Assembly (NCBI GenBank): GCA_964482225.1
Contig: CAYZWT010000017.1
Span: 16,751-80,750 of the forward strand
Length of the DNA stretch: 64,000 nucleotides
Source: UBA1429 sp964482225
GTDB lineage: Bacteria > Chloroflexota > Anaerolineae > UBA1429
Direction: 5' to 3'
A program made the position numbers and the translations under genes. The notes beneath the pieces were generated by a model. The model searched no databases, had not been told where the DNA came from, and saw nothing but the letters and a program-made list of their open reading frames with translations. Within the stretch, counting starts at the first letter, position 1; the number at the start of each line of letters is the position of its first letter. Shown here in pieces: positions 49,333 through 58,873 of the stretch.

Positions 49333-51465
49333 TTATGTCTCGACCAGCACGGACAGGCCCCAGGGCGAGGGTCCCACGCGGCATATCTGCGCTTCGTCGG
49401 TCTCTTGGACGGCCACCGGCGCGCCGCTGATCAGGTCGCGCACGGCGCCCGTCCAGCTCCCCGGCGGAAAGCGCAGTGTCACCTGGTTGGCGCGCTCATA
49501 GAACACGAACGCCAGCGGGCGCCCCTCGCTGTGGCCGGTGCGCACGTGGACATCGGCGGACGCGCGCCCCTCCGGCGCCACAATCTCCACCGGCAGGGAC
49601 ACCCCCGCGCGCTCCACCACCCCGGCCACAAAGGCCTCGAAATCGTCGCTATAGGGCGCATAGGCCGAGGTTGGATCCGAACTCCCCTGGAAGTAGGCGT
49701 CGCCCAGGTAGGCGCCGCAGAACAGCACACATCCCTGACCCACCGGGACGGCGACAAAGAGCGGCCCGTCATCCGTCTCACCCCATACCTCGCCCACGCC
49801 CCGGCCCAGCGGCGTCAGCCATTGCTTGGCGGGCAGGGCCAGTGTCCGCCCCTGCCATGTGACCGCTACCGAGTCGCCCGCCAGGGTGCGGCGCCCGATC
49901 TCGGCCACGCCGGTCCACTCGGTCACTGCGCGCTCTTCCGGATAGCGGTACAGCCCGTTGCGCCCAAAAGCGCCGCACTCGGACTCGCACACCAACGTCC
50001 CACCGGCCCGCACCCAGGCCCCCAGCGCCTGCGCCTGGGGCTCGTCCATGACGATGGCGCGGGGCATGAACAGCACATCGAGTTCATCCAGCACATGCAA
50101 GTGCTCTTCTTCGACGATGGTAAAGGGGATGTGGCCGCGCAACAGGCCCCGCATGTAGCCCTGGATGGCGCGCTGCGGCGTGGCGCCCGTGCCCTCCTGG
50201 TTCCAATGCAGATAGTAGCTCTGGGGGCTGAAATAGATGCCTACCTGGGGCGTATCGGGGCGATAAGCGGCCAGCAGGGCCTCGTGCTCGCCCAGGATAT
50301 CCGCCGTGCGGCGCAGGGCGGACAGGCGCTCTTGCGCCAGCCCGTCGGCCCCCGTCAGGCCAAACCCCGCAGATTCCTGGCCAAAGACTTCGTCGCGCCA
50401 ACACCAAAAGAGGATCGAATCGGCGCCGCTGCTGATCCCCGTCCAGATCCAGCGCTGCTGGTTGGCGGGCTGCACCGGCTCGTGGGCGTCGAACCCGTGG
50501 GCGGCGCGCCCACCCTGGAGCTCGCTGAGCCAGATGCGCTTGCCCCGCGCCGCCGAGCGCACACACTCGATGCGCATGGCCAGATCGGCGTCGGAAAAGT
50601 GGAACCAGGTGGGAAAGCTGGAGCAGCCGATGCCGTCCATCTCGTCGGCAAAAAACCAATCGTTGCCTCGGTTCAGCGCGGTATTGGGCTGCGTCATGCC
50701 ATAGAGCACAGTGGGGTCGCCGCCGTGCACGGTCACCACACGGTCCGGATCGAGCCCCTTGTGGACGTCATACAGCGCCAGGCCCAAATCGGTGGCCCGC
50801 CAGGTGAGAAAGTGCTGCCAGGCCATCATCTGGGTATAGGGGCTGCGGGGCAGCTTGCCGGGCAACACCTCGTCCCAGCGCGTATAGCGGCACTGCCAGG
50901 CGGCGTTCAGCCCGTCCAGGCCGCCATAGGTGGCGTCCAGCCAGGCGTGATAGCGGTTGACGGTGTAGGGGCAATAGCAGACGATCCCATCGGCGTGGAC
51001 GTTCCAGCGCAACTCGTTCCAGGCATCCCAGCCCACCAGGTTGGGCGCCGAACGGTAGCGGGTGACAACCTCCTCCAAAAAGCCCGCCATGCGCTCCCAC
51101 ACGCCGGGGTGATCGGTGCAGCCGCCGGGGGTCATCCCAAAATGGCATTCCTCCCGGTTGGAAGAGATCACGACGTGGCCCATGTGGTCCACCATCTCGC
51201 TGCCCGGCGCCATGCGATGGATCCAATAGGGCTGGATGGCCGCGATGGTGCTCAGCACCACGCCCAGGCCGTTCCTTTCGGCCAGCTCTATCAGCTCGTC
51301 ATAGTCATCAAAGCGGAAATCGTCGGGCGCAGGCTCCACCCAACCCCAGAGCACCCAGAGCTGCACGGTGTTGAGCCCGGCATCGGCCATGCGCGCCAGG
51401 TCATCGCGCCAGTAGCGCCGGTTGGGAAAGGGCGCGCGATAGTATTGGGCCCCGAGATGGATCAT
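49333..51465 (-). CDS. Beta-galactosidase-like GH42 hydrolase
   Basis: Length is 710 aa. TIM barrel at the N-terminus with YRAPFPNRRYWRDDL, acid/base Glu151 in WDAWNELRW and nucleophile Glu315 in IWLSELQGG, then a trimerisation-like flavodoxin-fold domain (about 400-590) and a C-terminal beta domain. No signal peptide, so it works on imported sugars. The ATG overlaps the stop of the ANL-like gene (ATGA). Part of an operon with ANL-like and enolase-superfamily genes. Confidence 0.9.
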   Translation of the reverse strand: MIHLGAQYYRAPFPNRRYWRDDLARMADAGLNTVQLWVLWGWVEPAPDDFRFDDYDELIELAERNGLGVVLSTIAAIQPYWIHRMAPGSEMVDHMGHVVISSNREECHFGMTPGGCTDHPGVWERMAGFLEEVVTRYRSAPNLVGWDAWNELRWNVHADGIVCYCPYTVNRYHAWLDATYGGLDGLNAAWQCRYTRWDEVLPGKLPRSPYTQMMAWQHFLTWRATDLGLALYDVHKGLDPDRVVTVHGGDPTVLYGMTQPNTALNRGNDWFFADEMDGIGCSSFPTWFHFSDADLAMRIECVRSAARGKRIWLSELQGGRAAHGFDAHEPVQPANQQRWIWTGISSGADSILFWCWRDEVFGQESAGFGLTGADGLAQERLSALRRTADILGEHEALLAAYRPDTPQVGIYFSPQSYYLHWNQEGTGATPQRAIQGYMRGLLRGHIPFTIVEEEHLHVLDELDVLFMPRAIVMDEPQAQALGAWVRAGGTLVCESECGAFGRNGLYRYPEERAVTEWTGVAEIGRRTLAGDSVAVTWQGRTLALPAKQWLTPLGRGVGEVWGETDDGPLFVAVPVGQGCVLFCGAYLGDAYFQGSSDPTSAYAPYSDDFEAFVAGVVERAGVSLPVEIVAPEGRASADVHVRTGHSEGRPLAFVFYERANQVTLRFPPGSWTGAVRDLISGAPVAVQETDEAQICRVGPSPWGLSVLVET

Positions 51466-53060
51466 GTCGTCATCCTTTCAGCATCATACTGGCTTGGCCG
51501 CACGTGCAGCGGCTGAATCTTGGCAGAGCTGGTGACATATGGCTCGCGGCGCTCCACCCGTAGGGCGCCCGCCTGTTGCCAGATCTCGGCCATCATGCCC
51601 GTGCCCGCGTTGCGGGCCCCCAGGGCGTGCAGGGCGGTCTCCACCAGGGCGGCCTCATCCACCGCGCCCACGCGAGGGCTGACGAGCAGAGACACGCGCG
51701 CCAGGCCGTCTACCTCTTGCTCCACGAGCTGATAGTCCGCAGGAGCGCCGCCGAAACGTCCGGGCAACACGACCTCGACCAGGTGCAACAGGTCGGCGCC
51801 GGTAAAGTGCATGCCCTCGGTGGTGAGCTTTTCATAGCTACGGATGGTGTGGATGCAGGTGTGCAGGCCGAGTGCGCTCCAGGGGCAGCCGCAATCGCGC
51901 TCCTCCACCACGCCATAGTCGCCCGTCTCGACATTGAGCATCAGCTTGGGCAGAGTGGGCAGCAGCGTGGTCAAGTAGAACGCCCCAATCGAGTCATCGC
52001 CCCGTTGCCCGGAAGGCGGGCGCTGGATCAGGGCCATCTTGTCGGCCACCAGGTGTACCTGATCCAGGGCGGAGGGGTTGCCGCAAGTCACGCCGATGCG
52101 CCCGACCTCGGACATGGCATAGCTGTTGATGCTGTGCGCCCCCGCCTGGCGGATGATCTGGGCTTTGGCCTCGGTGTGGGGCTCGCCCCCCACCCGAAAC
52201 ATGGCCCCCGAGATATCCAGCCCCAACTCTTGGGCCGTGGTGCACACCCGAATGGCAGAGCTGGCCCCCAGCGACATGTGGCCGGGCCGGCCGGCGGCCG
52301 TCTGCTGGGCCAGCCAGCGCGCCACCACGTGGGCCTGCTCCGTGGGAACGTGCTCGGGGATGGCGATCCGCGCGCCCCAGAAGCGCAGGGTGCGCACCAT
52401 CAGGCCGGTGAATGCCGCCTGCTTGTCTCGCAGCATGTGCGGGTCGGTCTGCGAGAACCAGCGACCAATGGACAGCCCCGCCTTGGCCCGGCGCAGCACA
52501 TCCTTGAGCGCAGCCGCCGCGGGCGGGATCGGCCGCCAGATGGCATAGGGCTCGATCTCCTGGCCCAGCCGCTGCGCCGCGATCAGGGCATAGGCGGCCT
52601 CATAGCCCAGGGCATCCAGATCCACGCGGATGCGCCGGGGCGTCCCGCCCGAGCCGCCCGTCTCGGCGGCAAAGTAACTCGTCAGGATGGGGCTATCGAA
52701 ATTGGCGGCCTCCGTCCGGAGCGAGAACCCGGGCCGCTCGATGGGGGCGCGCCCCTTGAACTGATCCAGGGTGACATACACGCCGGCGTCGTACAGGCTC
52801 CCCAGGGCGCCCTCGACGCCGCGCTCGCGCACCCAGGCGGCCACGTCGTCATACCCGATGCGATAGTGGGCCAGCAGCTTGCGATAGGGACTGGGCTCGT
52901 GGTCGAAAATGCCCTGGCGCAGCACCCGCAAAAAGCCAGCCTCCCGCTCGCGCAGATGGCGGCGGATCTGCTCCTCGGCCTCGGCCAGGGTCAGCGTGTG
53001 GGCCAGGTAGCGGCGCAACGCCCACAAGAACCGCGCCCCCATCATCAGGTCGCTCGTCAT
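51462..53060 (-). CDS. ANL-superfamily PaaK/LuxE-like protein, paralog 2
   Basis: Length is 532 aa from ATG 53060 after GGGAG. Collinear with the 14440-16023 protein along its length: EAGFLRVLRQGIF, GVEGAL..LY.AGVYV.L..FKG, phosphate-loop-like TGGSGGT (134-140), SYAMSEVGRIG (YGxTE position, here with Glu kept), NVETGDY, and HTIRSYEKLTTEGMHFTGA. Paralog 1 has Asp instead of Glu in this motif and looks less canonical. Predicted carboxylate-activating enzyme; substrate unknown. Sits between a sugar-acid dehydratase-like enzyme and a GH42 hydrolase, overlapping the latter by four bases. Confidence 0.7.
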   Translation of the reverse strand: MTSDLMMGARFLWALRRYLAHTLTLAEAEEQIRRHLREREAGFLRVLRQGIFDHEPSPYRKLLAHYRIGYDDVAAWVRERGVEGALGSLYDAGVYVTLDQFKGRAPIERPGFSLRTEAANFDSPILTSYFAAETGGSGGTPRRIRVDLDALGYEAAYALIAAQRLGQEIEPYAIWRPIPPAAAALKDVLRRAKAGLSIGRWFSQTDPHMLRDKQAAFTGLMVRTLRFWGARIAIPEHVPTEQAHVVARWLAQQTAAGRPGHMSLGASSAIRVCTTAQELGLDISGAMFRVGGEPHTEAKAQIIRQAGAHSINSYAMSEVGRIGVTCGNPSALDQVHLVADKMALIQRPPSGQRGDDSIGAFYLTTLLPTLPKLMLNVETGDYGVVEERDCGCPWSALGLHTCIHTIRSYEKLTTEGMHFTGADLLHLVEVVLPGRFGGAPADYQLVEQEVDGLARVSLLVSPRVGAVDEAALVETALHALGARNAGTGMMAEIWQQAGALRVERREPYVTSSAKIQPLHVRPSQYDAERMTT

Positions 53061-53102
53061 GACGCTCCCAACCCCCTGACCAACCAACGCCTGTTCGCCA
53101 CG

Positions 53103-54284
53103 CTACGCCTCGAGCACAAGGCAGGGCGAGCGCTGCACGATCTTCTCGTTCAGCTCCACGCCCAGGCCGGGCCCCTCCGGCGCGGCGAAAAAGCCCTCTT
53201 TCGGCTGCAAGTCCGTGGTGCACAGCTCGATGTTGTCCGGATACAGGGCGCGGGTGTGGTGCTCGTGGATGCCAAAGTTGGGGATGACGGTCTCCAGGTG
53301 TAGGGCCGCCGCTGTGGCCACCGGGCTGCCGCACACATGCACCTGCACCAGGATATCGTACACATGGGCATAATCGCAGATCTTTTTGCCCTCCGAGAGG
53401 CCGCCCACCAGTCCCAGATCGGGCTGGATCACGGTGATAGCCTGCTTCTCAAAGTAGGGCCGATAGCCCCAGCGGGTATAGATGCGCTCGCCCGCCGCCG
53501 TGGGGATATTGACCCGGCGGGCCACCAGGTCGTGCAGGCCGTCGTTCATATAGTGCACCGGCTCTTCGTAGAACAGGCAGCCATAGGGCTCCCAGATGCG
53601 GCCCAACTGGATGGCCGCCCCCGCCGAGAGGTGCGAGTGGATCTCGAGGATGATATCCACATCAGGGCCCACAGCCTCGCGGATGGCCGCCACCCGGTCG
53701 CGGAAGCAGTTGAGCTGGCGGGTGGTGAGCAGGCCGCGCAGGGGCCGCGTATCCTTTTCGCCCCCAGGGCCGAACATTACGGGGTCTACCTTGACGCAGT
53801 CATAGCCCTCGGCCACCGCCTTGAGGGCCTGCTCGGCATACTCTTGTGGCTGGACCGCCACAATGGGCTCTGGCCCCCAACCGAACTGGATCTGGCTGGC
53901 ATAAGTGCGCAGCGACTCGTTGGTCTTGCCGCCCAAGAGCTGGTACACGGGCAGCCCCACGGCCTTGCCCTTGATGTCCCACATGGCGGTATCAATGGCG
54001 CTCATCCCGCCATAGACCACGGGGCCGCCGCCCCGCGCCCAAAAGCTCTCGCGGAACATGGCATCCCACAGGCGCTCGCTGCGGAACGGGTCGGCCCCCA
54101 GCATAAAGCTCTCGGCCAGGTTGCGGGCCATGCCCACCCCCGCCGAGTGGCCCACGCCATAGGCCAGGCCCACCTCGCCCAGGCCCGTGAGCCCCTCATC
54201 GGTGGTGGCCCGTAGAATGATCGGGTGCCAGACCGGCGCGCTCTCCATGTGGATATCGAATATCTCGACCTTGACGACCTTCAT
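53103..54284 (-). CDS. Enolase-superfamily (MR/MLE) sugar-acid dehydratase-like
   Basis: Length is 393 aa. N-terminal capping domain, then a barrel with YEGYDCVKVDP-like strand, LEIHSH (metal-acid/His pair as in galactonate dehydratase), FYEEPVHYMN, AAGERIYTRWGYRPYF, IQPDLGLVGG and VHVCGSPVATAAALHLE. The combination of Glu and His at the second and third positions resembles the galactonate dehydratase group. Probably removes water from an aldonate. AGGAGAG precedes the ATG. First gene of the GH42 cluster. Confidence 0.88.
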   Translation of the reverse strand: MKVVKVEIFDIHMESAPVWHPIILRATTDEGLTGLGEVGLAYGVGHSAGVGMARNLAESFMLGADPFRSERLWDAMFRESFWARGGGPVVYGGMSAIDTAMWDIKGKAVGLPVYQLLGGKTNESLRTYASQIQFGWGPEPIVAVQPQEYAEQALKAVAEGYDCVKVDPVMFGPGGEKDTRPLRGLLTTRQLNCFRDRVAAIREAVGPDVDIILEIHSHLSAGAAIQLGRIWEPYGCLFYEEPVHYMNDGLHDLVARRVNIPTAAGERIYTRWGYRPYFEKQAITVIQPDLGLVGGLSEGKKICDYAHVYDILVQVHVCGSPVATAAALHLETVIPNFGIHEHHTRALYPDNIELCTTDLQPKEGFFAAPEGPGLGVELNEKIVQRSPCLVLEA

Positions 54285-54335
54285 ACGCTCACTCTCCTCT
54301 CGAGAATGCGATCTTGTTCCTCGGGATCGGGGCAG

Positions 54336-54944
54336 CTAGAGATCCGCCAACTCAGGGTAACCGACCTTGTCCCGCAGCGCAAGCCATGCCTCGCGGGCGC
54401 CCGGGTGATCCAGGTCGGGGCGAAAGCCGGCGGCCAGATAGAGGCGGATCGCCCCGATGCGCGCGGATTGGGTACCCAAATAGGCGCGGCTGTGCCAGCG
54501 GGCCAGTTGCGCCAGGCAATAGGCCAGGGCCGCGCGGGCCAGCCCCAGGCGCTGGTAGGCCGGGCGCACCGCCAGCCAGTGCACCTGGCCCCAGCTCTCG
54601 CCGTGATAGTTGTCGTTGTGCCAGGCGCTGATGGCGCCCACGGCCACGCCCCGGGCATTGACGATCAGGTAGCAGCGCTGGGCCACGACGGCCGCGTCGC
54701 TGCCGAATTGCTGCTGGAACCACTCGGACTGCACCTGAAAGAACGGCTCGGCGTCGCGCTGGATATCGGTCCACAGACCCGCCTCGTCCAACCGCATGGG
54801 GCGCATGCCGTATCCCTCGGGAAAGGCCACGACGGGCAGATCGTCCAGGGTGGGACGGATCATGTACAGATCGTCGCCCGCCGGGCCCCGCGCAGGCGAC
54901 GGCTGGGCCTCGGCCCCCGGTTCCAGCCTCTCGTTACGTACCAT
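54336..54944 (-). CDS. GNAT-family N-acetyltransferase
   Basis: Length is 202 aa from ATG 54944 (GGGGAGG six bases before). GNAT core with VHWLAVRPAYQRLGLARAALAYCLAQL (acetyl-CoA motif V.P.YQ..GLG-like) and RLYLAAGFRPD. The first 75 residues form an extra N-terminal domain. Substrate unknown. Overlaps the end of the preceding membrane-protein gene by 11 bases. Confidence 0.82.
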   Translation of the reverse strand: MVRNERLEPGAEAQPSPARGPAGDDLYMIRPTLDDLPVVAFPEGYGMRPMRLDEAGLWTDIQRDAEPFFQVQSEWFQQQFGSDAAVVAQRCYLIVNARGVAVGAISAWHNDNYHGESWGQVHWLAVRPAYQRLGLARAALAYCLAQLARWHSRAYLGTQSARIGAIRLYLAAGFRPDLDHPGAREAWLALRDKVGYPELADL

Positions 54945-55440
54945 CCCGCCCCTCCCCTTGCGCCGTCTTCTCGCCACCTTGCTCCACCCAACGACGGTAG
55001 GCGTCGGTCTCCCACCGGGAATCGTCCGGTTCGCGGGCCTCGAACTTGGGTCTGCGCCGGATGGCGTGGGCGGCCAGCGCCGCCGTGGCCCCGCCCGTTA
55101 GCAGGCCCAATCCGCTGAACAGGGCCCCTAGCCAGTAGATCTCGCGCAGGCCCAGCACCAGCAGCGCCGGCAGAACGAATAGCGCCGGCAGGGCGAATAG
55201 GGCTGCCCCGGCGATCCCGGCGATCAGGTTGACCCACCAGAGCCAGCCTGCATAGCGCTCCGGCGCGCTGCGCTTGAGGCGCGCGCCATAGAACAGCAGG
55301 CCCAGCAAGAGCCAGCCCAGCAGGGCAAAGGGCAGCCCCACCAGCAGCAGGATCGGCTCCCAGAGCGCGCCCGCAACAAAGAGCGTCATGCCCACCAGAT
55401 CAAAGATGATCGCGGCAACCCAAAAGCGCGTGGCCGACAT
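54934..55440 (-). CDS. Four-helix membrane protein
   Basis: Length is 168 aa from ATG 55440, eight bases after the nucleoside phosphorylase stop. Hydrophobic helices at about 6-28, 32-52, 68-90 and 105-128, and a charged C-terminal tail with EPDDSRWETDAYRRWVEQ. I do not recognise the family. Its placement suggests co-transcription with the phosphorylase and GNAT genes. Confidence 0.7.
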   Translation of the reverse strand: MSATRFWVAAIIFDLVGMTLFVAGALWEPILLLVGLPFALLGWLLLGLLFYGARLKRSAPERYAGWLWWVNLIAGIAGAALFALPALFVLPALLVLGLREIYWLGALFSGLGLLTGGATAALAAHAIRRRPKFEAREPDDSRWETDAYRRWVEQGGEKTAQGEGRDGT

Positions 55441-55448
55441 GCGCCCCC

Positions 55449-56228
55449 CTACAGCCGACAGCAGGCTTCCATCGCCAGCCAGAGCACGCGGCTGCGCGCC
55501 TCTTCGCGGGTGTGCCATTGGCGCGAATCCCACGATAGGCCGCTGACGTCATCGCCCGCATAGAGCATCTGCCCCAGCGAGATGCCCCGGAACTGGGCCA
55601 CGGCGAACAAGGCCGCCGCCTCCATCTCGACGCACAGGCAGCCCTCCTCGCGGCGCAAGCGCACCTTGGCGGGCGTCTCGCGGTAAAAAGCGTCGGTGGT
55701 CCAGGCGGTGGTGCGCAGAAAGGGCACTTGCTCGGCCTCCAGCGTGGCCACCACGGCGGCCACCCCCTCCGGCGGGGCGCTCACGAGACGGCTGGGCGGC
55801 AAATAGTGGTACGAGGCGCCCTCGTCGCGCAGGGCGTGCTCCGGCACCAGCAGGTGGCCCACGGCGATCTCGCGATCCAACACGCCGCAGCCGCCGCAGA
55901 CGATCACCTTGCGCGCGCCAACGGCGATGGCCTCTTCGAGCATGGCGGCGGCAAAGGGCGCCCCCACCCCCGCCTGCATCAAGGCCAGCTCGTGCCCCCC
56001 ATGCTGCACCCGATAGATGGGGATCGGGCCCATCTCGGACCCCGTCCGGCCCAATTGCACAGCTTGGCCGCTTTCCACCAGGGCCTGGATCTGCTCGGCG
56101 AAAAAGCAGAGCACCCAACGCTCGGGGACAGGCGCCTCCAACCCTGGGATGTGGGGCTGGATCACCCCCGGCGAGGGATCGTATTCCAGCAGCGGGATCG
56201 CTTGTCGTTCGAGGGGCTCCACGCTCAT
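55449..56228 (-). CDS. Nucleoside phosphorylase (uridine phosphorylase-like)
   Basis: Length is 259 aa. PNP_UDP family: MGPIPIYRVQHGGHELALMQAGVGAPFAAAMLEEAIAVGARKVIVCGGCGVL-type core (only motif order given), with CVEMEAAALFAVAQFRGI near 195-212 carrying the base- and ribose-binding Glu-Met-Glu. It phosphorolyses nucleosides in salvage. The N-terminal 45 residues are atypical. First gene of a three-gene run. Confidence 0.88.
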   Translation of the reverse strand: MSVEPLERQAIPLLEYDPSPGVIQPHIPGLEAPVPERWVLCFFAEQIQALVESGQAVQLGRTGSEMGPIPIYRVQHGGHELALMQAGVGAPFAAAMLEEAIAVGARKVIVCGGCGVLDREIAVGHLLVPEHALRDEGASYHYLPPSRLVSAPPEGVAAVVATLEAEQVPFLRTTAWTTDAFYRETPAKVRLRREEGCLCVEMEAAALFAVAQFRGISLGQMLYAGDDVSGLSWDSRQWHTREEARSRVLWLAMEACCRL

Positions 56229-56322
56229 AGGGGTGCTCCTTGTCCATAGCTCGCGGCAGACGTGCCGGGATGATAGCCGTTCTCGCCCATCTGCACAAGG
56301 CGCATGGCGTGGCGTGCCAGGC

Positions 56323-56350
56323 TTGACACGGCAGAATGATCATCTAGACT
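56323..56350 (+). promoter_or_regulatory. Promoter of the SDR-reductase pair
   Basis: TTGACA (56323-56328), 16-base spacer, TAGACT (56345-56350). Leader of about 120 bases to GTG 56477. Confidence 0.5.
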
Positions 56351-56476
56351 GGGCGTATCCGGGATTCCCTTGTGGGCGCGCCGGGCCATCGCCCCGGCGC
56401 CGGGTCTCTGATACCGGACAATCGAGCGATGTGAGATCCAAGAGCACCGTATCCGATGGAAAGGGAGCATGACGCT

Positions 56477-57286
56477 GTGACAGAACAATCTGAGCTTGCC
56501 CGCCTGGTCGAGATGGCCCGCCGCACGCCGTCGCTGTTTGACCTCACAGGGCGCGCAGCCCTGGTGGTGGGCGGCACCAAGGGCCTGGGGCAGGCCATGG
56601 CGCTGGCCCTGGCCGCCGCGGGGGCCGATGTGGCCGTCGCCAGCCGGGGCCCCCAGGGGCTGGCGGAGACCGCAGAGGCGATCCGGCAACTGGGTCGCAA
56701 GGGCGCCAGCCTGTCCGTGGACGCCACCCAGGAGCCCGAGGTAGAGGGCATGATCCGCTGGATGGCCGAGACCTATGGCCGCCTGGACATCTTGGTCAAC
56801 AGCCAGGGCATCGTACACCTGCAACCCATCGCCGAGTTCGACCTGGACGCCTGGCAGCGGGTGATGGATGTGAACCTGAAATCGGTGTTCCTCTGCTGCA
56901 AGCATGCCGGGCGCGTGATGCTGGCCCAGGGCAAGGGCAAGATCATCAATATCTCGTCGGTGCGGGGCTTTCAGGGCCGCGCCCAGGATGCCGCCTATGC
57001 CCCCAGCAAGGGCGCCGTCAACCAGTTGACCCACTCGCTGGCCATCGAGTGGGGCCCCAAGGGGGTCAACGTCAACGCCATCGCCCCTGTGTTCACCCGC
57101 ACAGCGATGGCGGCCCCCAGCCTGGACGATCCCGCCACCCGCGCCTGGATCCTGAGCCGCATCGCCCTCAAGCGGCCCGGCGAGCTGCACGATCTGTTCG
57201 GCCCCGTGGTGTTCTTGGCATCGGACGCCGCCGACTTTATGAACGGTCACGTCCTGCCGGTGGACGGCGGCTGGCTGGCCACATGA
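56477..57286 (+). CDS. SDR oxidoreductase (gluconate 5-dehydrogenase-like)
   Basis: Length is 269 aa from GTG 56477, chosen for AAGGGAG (56461-56467) nine bases before it. VVGGTKGLGQA cofactor motif, NSQGIVHL, Ser in ISSVRG, YAPSK catalytic pair and NAIAPVFTRT, ending in HVLPVDGGW. Resembles the 18504-19268 SDR. The FMN reductase start overlaps the stop (ATGA). Confidence 0.87.
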   Translation: MTEQSELARLVEMARRTPSLFDLTGRAALVVGGTKGLGQAMALALAAAGADVAVASRGPQGLAETAEAIRQLGRKGASLSVDATQEPEVEGMIRWMAETYGRLDILVNSQGIVHLQPIAEFDLDAWQRVMDVNLKSVFLCCKHAGRVMLAQGKGKIINISSVRGFQGRAQDAAYAPSKGAVNQLTHSLAIEWGPKGVNVNAIAPVFTRTAMAAPSLDDPATRAWILSRIALKRPGELHDLFGPVVFLASDAADFMNGHVLPVDGGWLAT

Positions 57287-57864
57287 GCGACCGCAAACTG
57301 GTTTTGGGGATCAACGGCAGCCCGCACAGAGAGGGCAATACCGCCTTCGCGCTGCGACACGCCCTGGCGACCCTGGAGCAAGCGGGCATCGCGACCCATT
57401 ATGTCGCCCTGGCGGAGCTGGATATCACCCTTTGCGATGGTTGCTTTGCCTGCCGCTCGGGCGCCTGCGTCCACGATGACGACATGACGGCGCTCTATGA
57501 CGCGCTGCGGGCCTGCGACGGCATCATCCTGGCCTCGCCCGTCTATATGGGGATGGTCACCGGCCAGATGAAGGTGATGATGGATCGCACGGTGCTATTT
57601 CGGGCGGGCAGCCGCTTTGAGTTGAGCGGCAAGGTGGGCGCGGGCATCGCCTGCGGCGGGTTCCGCAACGGCGGCCAGGAGCTCACCTTGCAGAACATGC
57701 AGACCTACTTTTTGCAGCAGGACATGTACGCCCTGGCCGACGGCCCGCGCTACAGCCACTCGGGGGCGACCATCGTGGGCCGCGCGGCGGACGACGAGCT
57801 GGGGCTGCAAACGGTGGCCAACCTGGCGCGCCGCATGGCGGCGGCGGTGGGGGCAACAAGCTGA
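57283..57864 (+). CDS. NAD(P)H-dependent FMN reductase / flavodoxin-fold protein
   Basis: Length is 193 aa. Flavodoxin-like fold with FMN loop INGSPHREGNT, the LCDGCFACRSGACVHDDDM cysteine region and SPVYMGMVTGQMKVMMDR. Members of this group reduce flavin or serve as iron-sulfur flavoproteins; the CxxCxxxxxC spacing partly resembles the latter (compact Cys motif), though full cluster binding is not certain. Translationally coupled to the SDR. Confidence 0.87.
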   Translation: MSDRKLVLGINGSPHREGNTAFALRHALATLEQAGIATHYVALAELDITLCDGCFACRSGACVHDDDMTALYDALRACDGIILASPVYMGMVTGQMKVMMDRTVLFRAGSRFELSGKVGAGIACGGFRNGGQELTLQNMQTYFLQQDMYALADGPRYSHSGATIVGRAADDELGLQTVANLARRMAAAVGATS

Positions 57865-57918
57865 ATCTGCCTCTACGGTGCATGCCCTCCCTGCAAGAGG
57901 GCTCAGCTGCGCGCTAGC

Positions 57919-57953
57919 ATGGCTGGGGGCAGAGCTGCATGGCCCCCAGCCAT
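57919..57953. terminator. Bidirectional hairpin terminator
   Basis: Perfect 12-bp stem (57919-57930 with 57942-57953), eleven-base loop, between convergent genes. Confidence 0.65.
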
Positions 57954-57969
57954 TGCGGCGATCCCCACA

Positions 57970-58818
57970 TCAGCGGGCGCGCCTGGCCATGATGCCGCGC
58001 ATAAAGGAAAGGCTCTCGGCCATGTAGCGCTCCTCTTTGATGCCATGCAGCACCATGCCCCCTGTGTAGCCACAAGCCCGTAGCTTGTCCACATAGTAGC
58101 CGAAATCCAGGATCCCGTTGCCGGCATGGGTGAATGCCAGCCCCTCACCTGCCTGGATGTCTTTGCCGTGGGCCAGTTGGATGTCAGCGCCCAAGAGGGC
58201 AAAGGCGTTGTCCATGATCGGTCTGACATTCTCTGCCCTCGCCTCTCCCCACTGGAAGAGATTGGCAACGTCCATGATGATCTTGAGTCGGGGCGAGGGA
58301 AAGGTATCCAGCAACTCTCTGGCGCGTTCCGGCGTGTTCACGACATTGCTGGCTTCGCACTCTATGCCCAGGAGCACGTCATGCCGCTCGGCGATAGCCA
58401 GCGCGCTCTCCATAGAGACGAGCAGGTCATCCCAGGCGCTCTGCGTCTGGTTGTCGGCATGCCGCCGCCACATGCTCTCAGGATCGCGCGTGCCCGTACA
58501 GAGGGTGACGAAATCACAGCCCAGATGCTGGCAGGACTCGGCGATCACCTCCAGCCTCTCGATTCCACGGTCCCTGACGGCGGAATCAGGATGGATCATG
58601 TTGAACGTGCCGCTGACCGCGACGATCTCGATCCCGTTGGCCCGGGCCTGGGCGCCGATGCCCTGGACGAACCCGGGATCGAGCGTCTCGGGCATGTCTG
58701 TCCCACAAACGGAGGTATAGCCGAACTGAATCTGCGTGAATCCGTAGGCGTTCACCGCCTGAAAGAGCTCCTCAGTCGTGGGTCGCCGGAGCTCTCCCAG
58801 GATCATTCCCAACTCCAT
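57970..58818 (-). CDS. Sugar phosphate isomerase/epimerase-like TIM barrel
   Basis: Length is 282 aa from ATG 58818 after GGGAGGA. Motifs: GFTQIQFGYTSVCG, EIVAVSGTFNMIHPD, DFVTLCTGTRDPESMW, LGIECEASNVVNTPE (Glu), KIIMDVANLF (Asp), IQLAHGKDIQ (His, Asp) and GGMVLHGI. Xylose-isomerase-like barrel with metal ligands kept. It lies 55 bases downstream of the GH4 gene and likely isomerises its sugar product. Third such gene in the window. Confidence 0.87.
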   Translation of the reverse strand: MELGMILGELRRPTTEELFQAVNAYGFTQIQFGYTSVCGTDMPETLDPGFVQGIGAQARANGIEIVAVSGTFNMIHPDSAVRDRGIERLEVIAESCQHLGCDFVTLCTGTRDPESMWRRHADNQTQSAWDDLLVSMESALAIAERHDVLLGIECEASNVVNTPERARELLDTFPSPRLKIIMDVANLFQWGEARAENVRPIMDNAFALLGADIQLAHGKDIQAGEGLAFTHAGNGILDFGYYVDKLRACGYTGGMVLHGIKEERYMAESLSFMRGIMARRAR

Positions 58819-58873
58819 GGCCCTGTCCTCCCTGTTCGGTTTCTCTACACATGATCCACATCCGGCGCCAGGC

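Noticed and set aside
49111..51516. Long plus-strand frame opposite the GH42 gene
   Set aside because: The GH42 protein on the minus strand has catalytic motifs and a start site; the opposite frame is a composition artefact.
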